Shown here piece by piece: positions 1 to 9,839 of a stretch of DNA of 26,594 nucleotides. The first letter of the stretch is position 1; each line of letters starts with the position of its first letter. The notes beneath the pieces are model-generated. The model was not told where the DNA came from. It did no database searches and was given only the letters and a program-made list of their open reading frames with translations. The stretch is from Chara braunii (lineage: Eukaryota; Streptophyta; Charophyceae; Charales; Characeae). Location: positions 139,870-166,463 of the forward strand of contig BFEA01000200.1 of the NCBI GenBank assembly GCA_003427395.1. The letters run 5' to 3'. Both the position numbers and the translations under genes were made by a program.

Positions 1-780
1 CCTTTTCGAGCACAACACCGCTAAGAGAGAGGGGGAGGGTGGGCGGGAGGGAAGGAGAGAGGGTGCACTTCGCTAAGCCGCGGGAACCCACCTATTTCCT
101 CTTTGGGCCGAGGGTGAAGAGGAGAGGGACAGAGGGCTCCGCTACACTACTCTAGAGCTGTCAGTGGGGGAAAAACGGCTTCAAATCCGGGCATACTCAC
201 ACAAAGCGTCTGATCCCACAGTTCATGGTAGCAGAGCTTTTTGGAAAAAAAGGGGATCCCATATGGTTTCCCCAACTTCCCCGTCCGACGGCAGTGCAAC
301 AGAAAATGGCTGTTTCTACTCATGGAAATTTGTGTGTCGCCACGGCCTTGACCCGCGGCGTGAAGTTGGTAGGAAACGGTAGGGAGCCCGTGACCCCCTA
401 CCCTTCCCCCAAAAAGTAGGCAAGTTTTCGGGGTTTTTTTTTTTTTGAAGGCAGTCTTTCTTGTGTCCGTGGTCCAGCCGATTTCGACAGGCCCTCCTTC
501 GTGGGACGGGAAAATTTGTAAGCAGTGTGCACGGACACAAAAGGAGACCGGGTGTCTCCGCTGGCCCCGTGCACGGCCATCGAAATTCGGCAACGCAATC
601 AGGAAAACGCCAAGAAGTCCGGGCCTATGGGATCCCACTTTTTCCCTACGAAACGTTCGGCACTTCTCCTACTTTCAAAGGACTTTTACGACTTTTTGGT
701 AAAAGTTTATAGTGGGATCAGCCTCTTACCATAACTACTTTCCGGCAAAAGTCGGGATCCCACTATTGTCCGCAATATTA
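1..780. other. No recognisable gene; G-rich and low-complexity leader
   Basis: No open frame here looks like a known protein. The longest, 163 codons on the minus strand at 147-638, overlaps several shorter plus-strand frames and shows no recognisable domain. What the stretch does hold is a G-rich tract at 31-51, a T run at about 433-446, and the octamer GATCCCAC at 212, 631 and 756 plus once inverted at 712. That octamer resembles the core of the plant snRNA upstream sequence element, and U6-like sequence begins immediately to the right. Confidence 0.5.
31..51 (+). other. G-quadruplex-forming motif
   Basis: Five G runs of three to five bases are separated by single-base loops (A, T, C, A). 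This fits the usual G-quadruplex pattern with very short loops, a class known to be highly stable. No gene start lies next to it, so any role is unknown. Confidence 0.65.
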
Positions 781-784
781 TGGC

Positions 785-843
785 AGTCCTTCGGGACATC
801 CGTCAAAATGGCCCCTGCGCAAGGATGACACGCATCAATCAAG
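785..843 (+). pseudogene. U6 snRNA-like fragment, copy 1 (internally deleted)
   Basis: The first 25 or so bases match the 5' end of plant U6 small nuclear RNA, including the 5' stem-loop with its TTCGGG loop and the following ACATCCG. The sequence then jumps directly to the 3' half, GGCCCCTGCGCAAGGATGAC and onward to CGCATCAATC. The middle of U6, with the ACAGAGA box and AGC triad that build the spliceosome active site with U2, is missing. The junction shares only about two bases. The copy runs straight into copy 2 with no terminator. U6 normally ends in a T run and is transcribed by RNA polymerase III; neither a T run nor properly spaced promoter elements are seen, so this is a rearranged pseudogene. 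Confidence 0.8.
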
Positions 844-915
844 AATTGGAATGATACAGAGAAGATTAGCATGGCCCCTGCACAAGCATGACACGCATCA
901 ATCGAGAAATGGTAC
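844..915 (+). pseudogene. U6 snRNA-like fragment, copy 2 (5' truncated)
   Basis: This copy starts abruptly at the U6 segment TTGGAA(T)GATACAGAGAAG and carries the intact ACAGAGA box, the AGC of the catalytic triad, the GGCCCCTGC stretch, GACACGCA and the 3' ATCGAGAAATGGT. It therefore holds exactly the middle that copy 1 lacks, but it has no 5' stem-loop. Base changes relative to plant U6 include CACAAGC for CGCAAGG. No T-run terminator follows; the sequence continues as ACAATGGTATGG. Together copies 1 and 2 read as 5' part, 3' part, middle, 3' part. This suggests template switching or unequal recombination between tandem copies. It is not expected to be functional. Confidence 0.8.
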
Positions 916-955
916 AATGGTATGGCGCGGCACTGCCATCGGAGAAAAGTGGAGT

Positions 956-1053
956 GGTCCTTTCGAACATCCGTTAAAATTAGAACGATACTGAGAAGAT
1001 TAGCATGGTCCCTGGGAATGAATGACACGCATAAATCGAGAAATGGTCTAAAA
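956..1053 (+). pseudogene. U6 snRNA-like copy 3 (full length, mutated)
   Basis: At about 98 bases this is close to the usual length of about 102 for plant U6, and it is colinear with it from the 5' stem (GGTCCTTTCG) through ACATCCG, GAACGATAC, GAAGATTAGCATGG, GACACGCATAAATCG and AGAAATGGTC. The ACAGAGA box reads ACTGAGA, which changes a base needed for 5' splice-site recognition. The CCCTGCGCAAGG segment is altered to CCCTGGGAATGA. No TATA box lies about 30 bases upstream and no T run follows. It is best read as a pseudogene. Whether it came from a DNA duplication or a LINE-mobilised copy cannot be told from the sequence. Confidence 0.85.
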
Positions 1054-1063
1054 CGTTTGTGAC

Positions 1064-1106
1064 GCCCCCGCCCCCCCCCCAACCCCCCCAACCCCACCCC
1101 ACCCCA
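1064..1106 (-). other. C-rich tract (G-quadruplex on minus strand)
   Basis: Runs of four to eleven C bases are separated by AA or single A spacers over about 40 bases, directly after the third U6-like copy. The minus strand could form G-quadruplexes and the plus strand an i-motif. No known function is attached. Confidence 0.6.
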
Positions 1107-2039
1107 CCACGACAGACCATCTTCCGAAGGACTGGGAATTGTCTTGGAACAAATTACGCCAATTGTGGTCCGCTGTCCTGAAATCCCACCCTGAAACAAG
1201 AATGTTCCAAACCTGCAAAGCCAAACAAGCATAAACTACCTAAACAAAGTTGCCTCATGCCACAAAAGAAAACAAACCTATGAGTCTACCTACCAAACTT
1301 CAAAAAGAGAAAGAAAAACCGCCTACCCTTGCCCAAATGACCAAACCAACCTAACTCAAACTACTTTCCCTACTACTAACTATTGAGAACCATTTACTTA
1401 ATGACCCTAACAAAACTTTTGCCTAAGACGGCAAACCGGACCTGAAGGACCGATATGAAACCAAAATGCGCTCCCTCCACAACCCAGAATCACCCCGCTG
1501 CCTTCCTCCTACGGAATCAAGATATTCAATTCTACTCCAACCAAAACCACTTGTCCGGTACCAATTTACCATCTTCAAACTTTGCCAGTTTCCCCCCCAG
1601 TCCCCATGTATGCCCAAACCACAAGGGGGGCTTTCCTTTTCCTTTTCTTCTCCAATCCTCCTGGATTAGGCGACAAAGTGAGACTCGCAATAGGTCTCAA
1701 ATCTCCCTGTTGGACATCTCCTTGTCCTCAAAGACCTATTGATTGCGTCCCTTCCAGATGACCTCGCATCCCACAGCTCGAGTTGCTTGAGCAATATAAC
1801 CCCATCCAACATTTGGTAAAAGATTATCTGGCAGAACCCCCAACAGAACCCACTCTCTTGACCAGTTCATACAACCTTCTGAGATAGTCCCAATGGCGTT
1901 TCCACAATTTCTAAATCCTAGCCAAGGTCAGACACTCATACCATAGATGGATTGTTGACTTATAAGCCTACTGACATCTCTTACAAGAGAGATCGATCTT
2001 CAAAACCCTTTGTACCAAACTGACTGCATTGCTAATAAG
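1107..2039. other. No clear gene; possible 3' tail of the minus-strand LINE
   Basis: The minus strand shows short frames interrupted by stops that may continue the LINE remnant to the right, but no motif could be recognised. Plus-strand frames at 1455-1742 are short and unremarkable. Nothing else is supported here. Confidence 0.4.
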
Positions 2040-3136
2040 GAAAGACGTCAAAGGTTCGCTGCAAGTCTCTGACTAGGGCATGGGTTAATTGTTACCAACA
2101 GCGTTCCAAGGATTTCACAATCACCTTTTTGTTACGATTTATAACTAGGCTCCAATGAGAAATGGTTACCTCCTTTGGACATCTCGAAGGGATCCGGGTG
2201 CCATAACCTAAATCTACAGTATACTCAATGAGTGGCAGGTCTTTTCCCCGGTCCTCCTCCTTTCCAGCCCCACATTCTAGGGTCGATCTTTAGCCTATAA
2301 ATTTCCAATCCTTTTGCAAACACACAACATGTCCACTGTCCTTTGTCATCACAGTCTTCCCATAGCGGGAAGACCTTTTACCTGGGCCAGAGTGACTGGT
2401 TTGCTAGCTTTAATTGCTTCTCAACACTTAAATTCTCACTACCAGTGGAGTTGAAGCCAGTCAATTTCCAAAATGTGGATGGGGGGTCCAGGGATTGATA
2501 GACATAGCACGTACCTGGAGGATCCACTCCTGTCGGATTTAACACATGAGTCCATTGCTTTGGGATTGCCTGAATGATTTCCACAAACCTTTCTTTCACA
2601 TACCAAACCGGGCCCAGGGTTGCCCTCAAGGTCGTCGGAAAAAACCAGCATCCTTCTAGGTCGTTCAATATATCACCTACCCTCAGAAACCCCCTTTCAA
2701 TCCAACTACATCCGAAGTTGTTATGTGAAGAGTTTGCAGAGAACCATTGCCCATCCCTTTTTCGGATGGCCGGATTTTCGAATAATGGTTGAAACAAAAT
2801 TTCAGCTTTTGTTGTAGGTTGTAGCCGAGAGTTTGGTTTCAGCTTCTTCCATGTGAACATACCTGCTCTAAAAACATCCGACTTTATTTTTCTATTCTGG
2901 TAGGATTATAGCATAAAACAAGTCCAGATATCTGCTGGTCTAGAAAATTTTCATTCCGTAGTCAAAATCATCTCGCCCATTTCAATCCAATGATCCTCCT
3001 CATCAGAACAGGCTGCCCCAATTACCCACCTAACCAACATAGTCATACTTTTCCTCAATTGATCAACCAGTCCCAATCGGGATACACAATGAGTCTCATG
3101 CAACTTTAGATAAGAAGCCTTCATCGTCTGCAGCAA
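2040..3136 (-). pseudogene. LINE (L1-type) ORF2 C-terminal remnant
   Basis: Read right to left, the minus strand gives a broken frame: LVDQLRKSMTML near 3060, then TWKKLKPNSRLQPTT and PLFENPAIRKRDGQ near 2780-2850, IERGFLRVGDIL near 2690, then after a stop at 2378 and frameshifts KDLPLIEYTVDLGYG near 2230. The pattern of a 'naming' segment PLFxNPAIR followed by GxxRVGDIL is typical of the region after the reverse transcriptase in plant L1-type ORF2 proteins. The longest open piece (160 codons, 2378-2860) has no catalytic motif. The endonuclease and RT are absent to the right, where a small TIR element begins at 3269. Several stops and at least two frameshifts make it dead. The family call rests on motif memory and is less sure than for the other LINEs here. 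Confidence 0.6.
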
Positions 3137-3268
3137 AGGGTTTTCATATACACTTAGCTGATCTTCATCGAATCATAGTGCACATGTGCCTCCCCAAAAT
3201 ACTACTATTATTAGCGGGTGGTTTGGGGTATAGGATCGAACAAGATACAATTTGCTGACCTTGTGCAC

Positions 3269-3660
3269 AAGCGGTTAACAGGGACCCGCACTTTTGAGCC
3301 CTGGTTAACCCCCCCAACACTGAAAAATATATTTGAGGATTTTTTTTTTTTACTTTTTTTTTTTTGCCCTGTTTAATTTTTTGTCAATATCTGCATGTGC
3401 CAAGTTTTGTGGTTTTTTGAGTCTTGCAGGTGACTGTTTTGGCCATCCCTGAAAATCCTAAAAACTAAAAGAAGTTAATTTTTCATGAAAACACACTTTT
3501 ACTGCGGGGTTTAAGACCCTTTTTATCTTTTTTTATTTTTATTTTTTATTTGGTGTCGCCTCTATGGACTGGTGACAAGCATGGTTTAGAAGGTGTGCGA
3601 CGTTTGTTATGATGACCCTGAAAAAAACAACCCGGAAATTTAGGGCTCTGTTAACCGCTT
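3269..3660. mobile_element. Small non-autonomous element with terminal inverted repeats (MITE-like)
   Basis: The left end AAGCGGTTAACAG (3269-3281) is matched exactly, inverted, by CTGTTAACCGCTT (3648-3660). Similarity continues a little inward (GGGACCC against GAGCCC). The 392-bp interior has no coding frame and contains T-rich runs at about 3340-3366 and 3527-3550. It lies between the end of the minus-strand LINE and the start of the plus-strand LINE. Size and ends fit a MITE. No convincing target-site duplication was seen, so the transposase family cannot be named. Confidence 0.55.
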
Positions 3661-3680
3661 TTCCCTCAAAGGGAGGTAGA

Positions 3681-6311
3681 ATGAATGATCAAGGAAAATT
3701 TGATGCTCGCTCACAATATCTTGCTGCTCGAACTAGAAGTTTGGACAAAAATGGTATGAGAGAGCTCATCGCTTAATGTTATGAAGAGGGAACGTTTCAG
3801 AGGAGGTTCCATGCGAGGACAGGGAAACGATCTTTACCGTCAACTCAAACTTCGATCAGATCAAGGGAAGATCACTGAAAGAGAGAAATATAGTCATTAT
3901 ATTCAGAGATGCTGCAAACGATATTCCGAGAAAGGTGAAAACATATCTGATCAGAGCCTATGAGAATGGTTGGGCAAGAAAATGTACCTTTGAACAACCA
4001 GTTCAGAGGGGTACTCTTAAATTCGAAGGTCTCAATATCCTTACTCACCTCGCTATAGACAAGACAATATTTATTTGGTTTATTGAGAACTGTAAAAATA
4101 TCGTTGTTTTGTTTAAGATTACCTACACCGTGAGTACTAGATAACGAATGTCTATGTTAGAATTGACAGAGTTTAAAAGAATTGAGATGCATAACATATT
4201 TTGGGTTATGGTATTGCAGGTGCCACTTAATGCGATTGTCTACACAAAGGCGACTATCAAAAAGTAGGAACAATCACAAAAGACTACCCCCCCATGAGGG
4301 ATAGGTCAATGTCAGAGCTGATGAACTTCAACAAAAAAATTCCCATGAAAAATGAAAGTTGAAAAAATATTTTATAAAAAAAAAATCCTTCATATTTATA
4401 AATTAGCATTCCAATGTTTGTCCAATTCTAAAATTTCAAATTTAATTTGATAAGTTCCCGATTAAATATGAGTTTTCCCTTCCAAGGACATCCATTTGTT
4501 CAAGATGGAATGAAAGTCTGGACGAGTTTATGAAATGTTTTAATCAGACTTTCATTCTACTATAACAAATATCATCTAATTTAGATTGGATTAACCTATT
4601 TATGACTGAGAGTCCTTACTTAGAATGACAGTCTAATTAAAATATTTAATGAACTCATCCAGAATTTCATTCCATCTCTAGCATGCAGTTCAAATAAGAA
4701 GGGATACCTCATTCTTGGAAGGAAAGTTTTCAAGTAAGACGGAAAATTTTAAAATTGGAATGACATTTTTTAAGATTGAATGAAAATTTAAAATTTAGAA
4801 TGTAATTTTTCTCTATAATGATTATTTAATTCTGGAAATTTTTTTCTGTTGTTGAAGTATGATGTGGATCCTTAGTTCAGGGATCGCCTAGTGGACAGGA
4901 TCTGTGTTTGAACTGACAACGGTAAGCTAGGAATTTGCAGCAGAATGTAGTCACAGTAGGGGGAATGAACTTCTACGTCAACGAGCAGCAGGCACAACAT
5001 CTTGACATACAAGCATCGAGGGTCCTCCAAGTCGACAGACAGGCAGGGGACTCCAATATCAGGGTAACTTGGTTACATCCCAGTCCAAACAACCAATGAG
5101 AATTGCCAGGAGTGGCGGATAAGGTGTGACTCAACATCAAAATCGGGGTTTTCAGCCTTACAATAACGCTAGACCAAAAGAGACCCCAATGTTCTCTCCA
5201 AATCGGATTTCGCGTCTTCCTGCAGGGTTACCTCAAGTCGGTAAGAATAGCACTACTATTATGAGAAAGTGGGGTCTCCAACAATTGGAAGGTGGCCTGT
5301 TGTAAATCAATGCTTGAATGGTGGACAGGAAGTTCAAGCGTTGAGAATCCTTCAAGATTTGCAGGGCTTATTTCAAACAAATTCATTGGGCACCACAGAA
5401 AATGAGATATTTTTTTTTTAGGGAGGAAATGTTGATTCAAAAACTACCCAAGATGGTCTTATCTCCAATGCGCAAAGGGATTTGAGAGAGAGATGTCCAC
5501 TAAAGGTGGCAAGAAATACGGTTCAAGAGTAACGAGCGGAAGGCACCAGCGGAGTTATCGAAGATCGTAATTTTTTTGCGGAGTGCCCTCAGACATCGGT
5601 AGCCAGTTCTGAATGATTGCATAAGGCGAACAAACAAGCAACATCGTCTTCTCAACAACACATGGGGGAAAAAAATGACAAGGGACCGCATAACGCTTAT
5701 GATTGGCAAACAACAATTAAAAACTTGGAGAAACAATTGTTACCTTTCGCTTTGGTGCTATTCAATGACTCGGTACAAATTCTTACTTGGTTATCGGTCT
5801 CCTTTCACTTTTCGAGCGTTGAAAAACAAATCCTATTGAATATGATGCTCGTTGAAGCAAAACAAAGTTTCTGGGAGCTCATTGGCTTGTGGCTAATTCC
5901 ATAAATCATAACTCAACGTTTTTATGTTGACATACAAGACCGTAAAATTAAGTACCCTGTTTACTGGACGCATTAATTCCTCCTGATAACTTTCAGGGGC
6001 TCTCGGACAACGGTCCCAAACCAATTCCTATCTCAACTTTGATAGAAAACAAGGCGGGAGGTTTGAACGAAATCAAAGTGAGCCAAATAATCCCCACAAA
6101 GTTTCTTGTTGGTTTGAATGACAAACTTCATACGGATAAGAAATTCGACTCAATCTTAATCAGGAGTGTGCTTATGCGGAAGTGGCCCCAACCTGCAGAC
6201 TCCACATGTGATCAGAATGCAAGGCAGAAACAACCAGCCATCGAGCAACATGGGAGATCAGTCTGCATCGGATCGTATCCAGCAGAAACCGGTGACATAA
6301 GCAAATCATGA
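3681..6311 (+). pseudogene. LINE ORF1 (RNA-binding protein), decayed and interrupted
   Basis: ORF1 of L1-type LINEs encodes a nucleic-acid-binding protein that coats the element RNA. Starting at ATG 3681 the frame reads NDQGKFDARSQYLAARTRS, then shifts frame; KVKTYLIRAYENGWARKCTF and GTLKFEGLNILTHL follow at 3935-4060, then VLQVPLNAIVYTKATI at 4214. This order resembles the DUF4283-type domain of plant LINE ORF1. A 534-bp foldback element interrupts it at 4325-4858; the reading resumes as KYDVDP and FRDRLVDRICV. A weak Cys/His segment near 4930 may be a degenerate zinc knuckle. The last open piece (6039-6311) ends in TGA overlapping the ORF2 ATG. Many stops and frameshifts are present, so it is not functional. 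The stretch 5450-6038 is coding-like only in fragments. Confidence 0.6.
4325..4858. mobile_element. Foldback/MITE-like insertion within LINE ORF1
   Basis: The outer ends are ACTTCAAC (4325-4332) and GTTGAAGT (4851-4858), flanked on both sides by ATGA (4321-4324 and 4859-4862), a candidate 4-bp target duplication. Inside, a second pair of arms, about 57 bases each at 4503-4560 and 4620-4678, is inverted with roughly ten mismatches around a spacer of about 60 bases. CTTCCAAG near 4488 also recurs inverted near 4715. The interior is AT-rich and has no coding frame. Removing it roughly joins the ORF1 reading ELMNF to KYDVDP. Because the host sequence there may itself contain ACTTCAAG, the exact boundary is uncertain; a 5-bp duplication TTCAA/TTGAA is the alternative. 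Confidence 0.65.
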
Positions 6312-8042
6312 ACAACCTTAGGATTATCACATGGAACGTCCGTGGACTAGGGGACACAACAAGGAGAGCAAAAAGGGCCAGGCTGAAATTATGGATTCAC
6401 AACCACAAAGCTCAAGGATGTTGATCCAAGAAACCAAGTTGGATGAGGAGAAAATTGAAGCACTTGGCGTCTGGTGGGATGACATACGGTTATGGACTTT
6501 GGCCAGAGGCACGGAGGAGGAGTATGCATACTTATACACTGACAACTAGACGTACAGATTGTAGTTTGGGATATAGACATCTAAGAAAGATGAACTTGGG
6601 TAAAATTGTATCGGAATGAAGTGGATTATGTGGTAATAATAATTTGTACTCCGTTCAAAAGGATGAAACAACGTAATTATTTATTTGAGTTAATGTCTTA
6701 TACACTAAGATATAGATAACCTACTGATTATGGGCGACTGGAATTGTACATTAGATCACTTGGATGTCACAGTCAGGTGCATGAGATACAACCACCTTAC
6801 TTGACTACATGATAGAACTAGGATTCCTTTCGGTTTATGTACCCATCAGACAAAGGCACTACATGGTTCTCTGCAATCACTGAGGGCAGCAGAATTGGGT
6901 TTGACATATTAAGTGTTTAGATTCTGGGGAGACTGGGAATCAGACAAATCATGATTTTAGAATCTTGAGGCGTGGTGGGATACCAGCATTGTCTTCACAT
7001 CTAACCTTCTTAGTGTGTTTTCCATAATTCTTACTGCTAAACGGAACAACGAGGAGCAAAGGATAAGATACAGAATGAGTCGAATTGAAAAAAAAATGAT
7101 ATTCTACCTGATCTCTGCAGTTGTATGGGCATAAAAAAAAGTTAAGATACCCGAGGAGTGGGACAACCAGCATATCAATAAATCGGAGATATGAGCGAAA
7201 AACTAAGGATAAAAGGTATATCGGTATATGACAGAATGACCAGAGACTGACTCCTAAATCTGTTGTCTAATTCATAACCACCGTGCAACACAAGTTCATC
7301 CCGGTCAACAACCCTGCTGACTCGCTTCAGGGTATGTGTGAATGCGCTATTCTTTATTTCAAAGATATTCTTACCTCCAGATGCCTAAATAAAGATATAA
7401 ACCAAGATTTATCCTATGCCTCCAACCACTGGGAGTACATAACGACAAGACTCAAAGGATCGGGCAAAAACTAACTTAACATGTCAATCTGTATGGAGAA
7501 AATGAAGGAAGCCGCCATGACTATGGTCAAAGGGAAAACTCCCGTAAAAGACGGTTTGCCCATCGAATTTTATCTTCATCACTGGGATCGTCTTGCTCCA
7601 ACGCAATAATTTCAGGGACCCCTAACACACCTCAAATATCCTATGGGAAAGGTAATAAGCCAGACATAAAGAATTGAAGACCAATCTCCCTCCTGGATGT
7701 ACGTTACAAAATCCTGGCAATAATACTCGCCAGGAGACTTACAGTCTGCCTTCCTTACATGATAAATAGGGATCAAGCTGCCTTTGTTAGGGGTAGGTCG
7801 ATGTTCGATCATGTTGTCATAGCGTCAGAATCTCTTAAAATTATTCAATGCAGCAACCAAAATTTGATAGTCTTATTGTTTGACTTAGAAAAATAGTATG
7901 ACCTCGTTAACAGGGCTTACACGATCAGTACGCTGAAGCACTTGGGCTTTGGACCCAAGTTTTTTGAAGCAATAGCAGGTATATACAGTACCTCCGTATC
8001 CTCAATTCTAGTGACTGGCATGATCTCAATTTTCTCTCTCTC
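6308..8042 (+). pseudogene. LINE ORF2: AP-type endonuclease and 5' part of reverse transcriptase, broken
   Basis: ORF2 nicks target DNA and copies the element RNA at the nick. ATG 6308 overlaps the ORF1 stop as ATGA and opens LRIITWNVRGLG, the N-terminal endonuclease motif. After a frameshift near 6413 come IQETKLDEEKIEALGVWW (the QET motif), GGGVCILIH in another frame, MGDWNCTLDHLDV near 6735 (the GDWN motif) and a YPSDKGTTWFSAI-like segment near 6850. The RT begins near 7500 with KGKTPVKDGLPIEFY, then RPISLLDVRYKILA, DQAAFVRGRSM, LLFDLEK and YDLVNRAYTISTLKHLGFG near 7900. It breaks off after ILVTGMISIFSLS at about 8042, before the expected RQG block and YxDD catalytic box. Stops and frameshifts are frequent. 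A Ty3 element abuts it. Confidence 0.85.
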
Positions 8043-8164
8043 GGCCTCTGAGGCAGAGATGCCATTTTTAACCCCTTTAGTGTTCCTGTTACAACTAAAA
8101 GTGTTAGTGTGTAACATTAGAGCACACCCACAAATTATCGTACAACATGTGGAGAAGAACCCAT

Positions 8165-9300
8165 GTTCAATTATCCTCTCGACCTGGTACCGGTCATTCA
8201 TGGAAGGAGGAAATGAAAATGGTCTACTTGAAAATTTATGTTTTTCAGTGTAGGTTAGCAACTTAGAGGCATGGAAGACTGGGTAAGCTCTTAGATTAGG
8301 GGTTATATCAATTCGGTAGGAATGCCCGCTGATATCGCCTATCACTTTGAAAACTTTTGAGGGTCCGTAATAGGCAAGAAACAGTTTCTGCGAGACACTT
8401 CCTTAAAGTGAGAATTCATTAAATTCAACCCATACCATGTCTTCCTCTTTGAACTGCGCAGACCTTCAGTGCTTATTTACCTGTTCAATCATCTGTTGTT
8501 GGACTTTCCTTAACTTATCTTTCACCTTGTCAATATCTTGCTCATACAAAGCTGCAAATTATCGGGTTTTTTGGGGCAGCCTTTAGATTTGATCTGTCGT
8601 TAGAGAGTCAACCGGTCTCAAAGGTTGCCAACCTTTGTGCAGTGCATTGGGTATTCGCTCTGTAACAATATGTATTTTGTTGTTGTATGCACTTGCAATT
8701 TTAAGTAGATTCCCATCCTAGTTAACTTGGTAAGGACAAACATACATACGTAGGAGTTGTTGACAAAACTTGTTCATTTGTTCATCTTGACCATTCGTCT
8801 GAGAATGTCGTTCTGATGACATTTTCAACCTAGTGTCATAGACTTCCATCAATTTTTGTCATTGTTCCCTAGTGAATCTCACATCTCTATCAGACAACAA
8901 TGGTTGAAGGGAATCCATACTTAGAAACTCATCGCATCTGCAACTTTTAAGTGATAAGTTTTATTTTTGCTTCAGCGGGCAAGGGTACAAACATCACGTA
9001 CTTAGAGAATCGGTTCACGATTACCATTACCTTATTGTTTTCATTTTAACTTTAAATTAAGCTCATCAACTCGACAAAAATTGACTCACCTGGTCTTTCA
9101 AGAATCGATAGTGGTTTCAATTGTCCCAAGGGTGCAAATTTGATATAACAAGCACCGACTCCCAGTGCAACCTCATAAAAAACTATGAAATTGAAATACA
9201 AATGGTTGTTACCAAGGCAGCCCCTCATAAACTTTCGTAGGATGACTTGTTGCGCTGACACACAAGGTAAGTTTTCATTTACGCTAGTATGTCATTCTTC
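8165..9300 (-). pseudogene. Ty3 integrase, broken
   Basis: Integrase inserts the cDNA copy into the genome. In order on the minus strand: a remnant of the zinc-binding tail and linker (APLGQLKPLSILERPGESI, about 9120-9170), the core start VMVIVNRFSKYVMFVPLP near 9000, LSDRDVRF near 8890 (second catalytic Asp), HSQTNGQDEQMNKF near 8790 (catalytic Glu within NGQDE), YNNKIHIVTERIP near 8670, and the GPY-type segment YYGPSKVFKVIGDISGHSYR near 8310-8370 followed by PVFHASKLL. The expected Asp of the first motif reads Glu (FVELMS) and DRFSK reads NRFSK. At the end, RYQVERIIEHGFF looks like the start of a chromodomain, but no chromodomain fold can be followed further. Several stops interrupt the frame. 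Confidence 0.85.
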
Positions 9301-9561
9301 ATTCCTCGCCAAACAAAGTGTTTGCGGATATTGAAAAAAACTTTTTTTTAACCCAAAATGTCCCTCTGTGTCATGACACTCACAAAAAATTATACTTTTT
9401 TTTTTTTTTTAATTTGGACCATTTCTCAATTTATGTGTGTCATCCTTCAGTGCGCAAGGGCCAATGCTAATCGTTTTTCTCTGTATCGTTCCAATTTTAA
9501 TGGATGTCCTGAAGGACGTTATACTTTTTTTAGATTCATTATGAGGAACATAAATTATTTG

Positions 9562-9774
9562 TTAATTTTCATCAATGAGGAAAATTATTTCGTCTGCCAT
9601 TCGGTGGTCAGGGAAACGTTTACGATTAGATTTCATATTACCTATAAAAGGTTGCCAAATTGGGTTAGTGACATATCCTTTTCGAATCTTATCCTTCGGG
9701 TCGTTTCCTATGTCTAAGTAGGTGACAATTGTTCCAAAGAAGTCACATTTGCGTGAGAGAGCCTCAACTACCAT
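9562..9774 (-). pseudogene. RNase H to integrase linker fragment (ALSR motif)
   Basis: The frame opens with VVEALSRKCDFFGTIVTY. VxxALSR is the conserved end of the RNase H/tether region in Ty3/gypsy Pol, just before the integrase zinc-binding domain. The remaining 60 codons show no further clear motif and end in a stop. Position between RNase H (right) and integrase (left) agrees with the normal order. Confidence 0.7.
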
Positions 9775-9839
9775 ATTGTACTTACCCTTTATGCTTTTTA
9801 ACTCAAAATCATAAGTATCAATGATAGCCGACCATCTGG

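Noticed and set aside
147-638. 163-codon minus-strand open frame
   Set aside because: No recognisable domain, overlapped by several plus frames, and containing a homopolymer-derived Lys run. Not enough to call a gene.
956-1053. Functional U6 snRNA gene
   Set aside because: ACAGAGA box is mutated, no T-run terminator, and no TATA/USE at the required positions.
735-1232. 165-codon minus-strand open frame
   Set aside because: It reads antisense across the U6-like copies and the C-rich tract, so it is explained by them.
8020-8060. Left LTR start resembling the right LTR start (ATGATCTCAAT against ATGAGCTCAAT)
   Set aside because: The match covers only about ten bases, does not continue, and the segment reads as LINE protein (ILVTGMISIFSLS).
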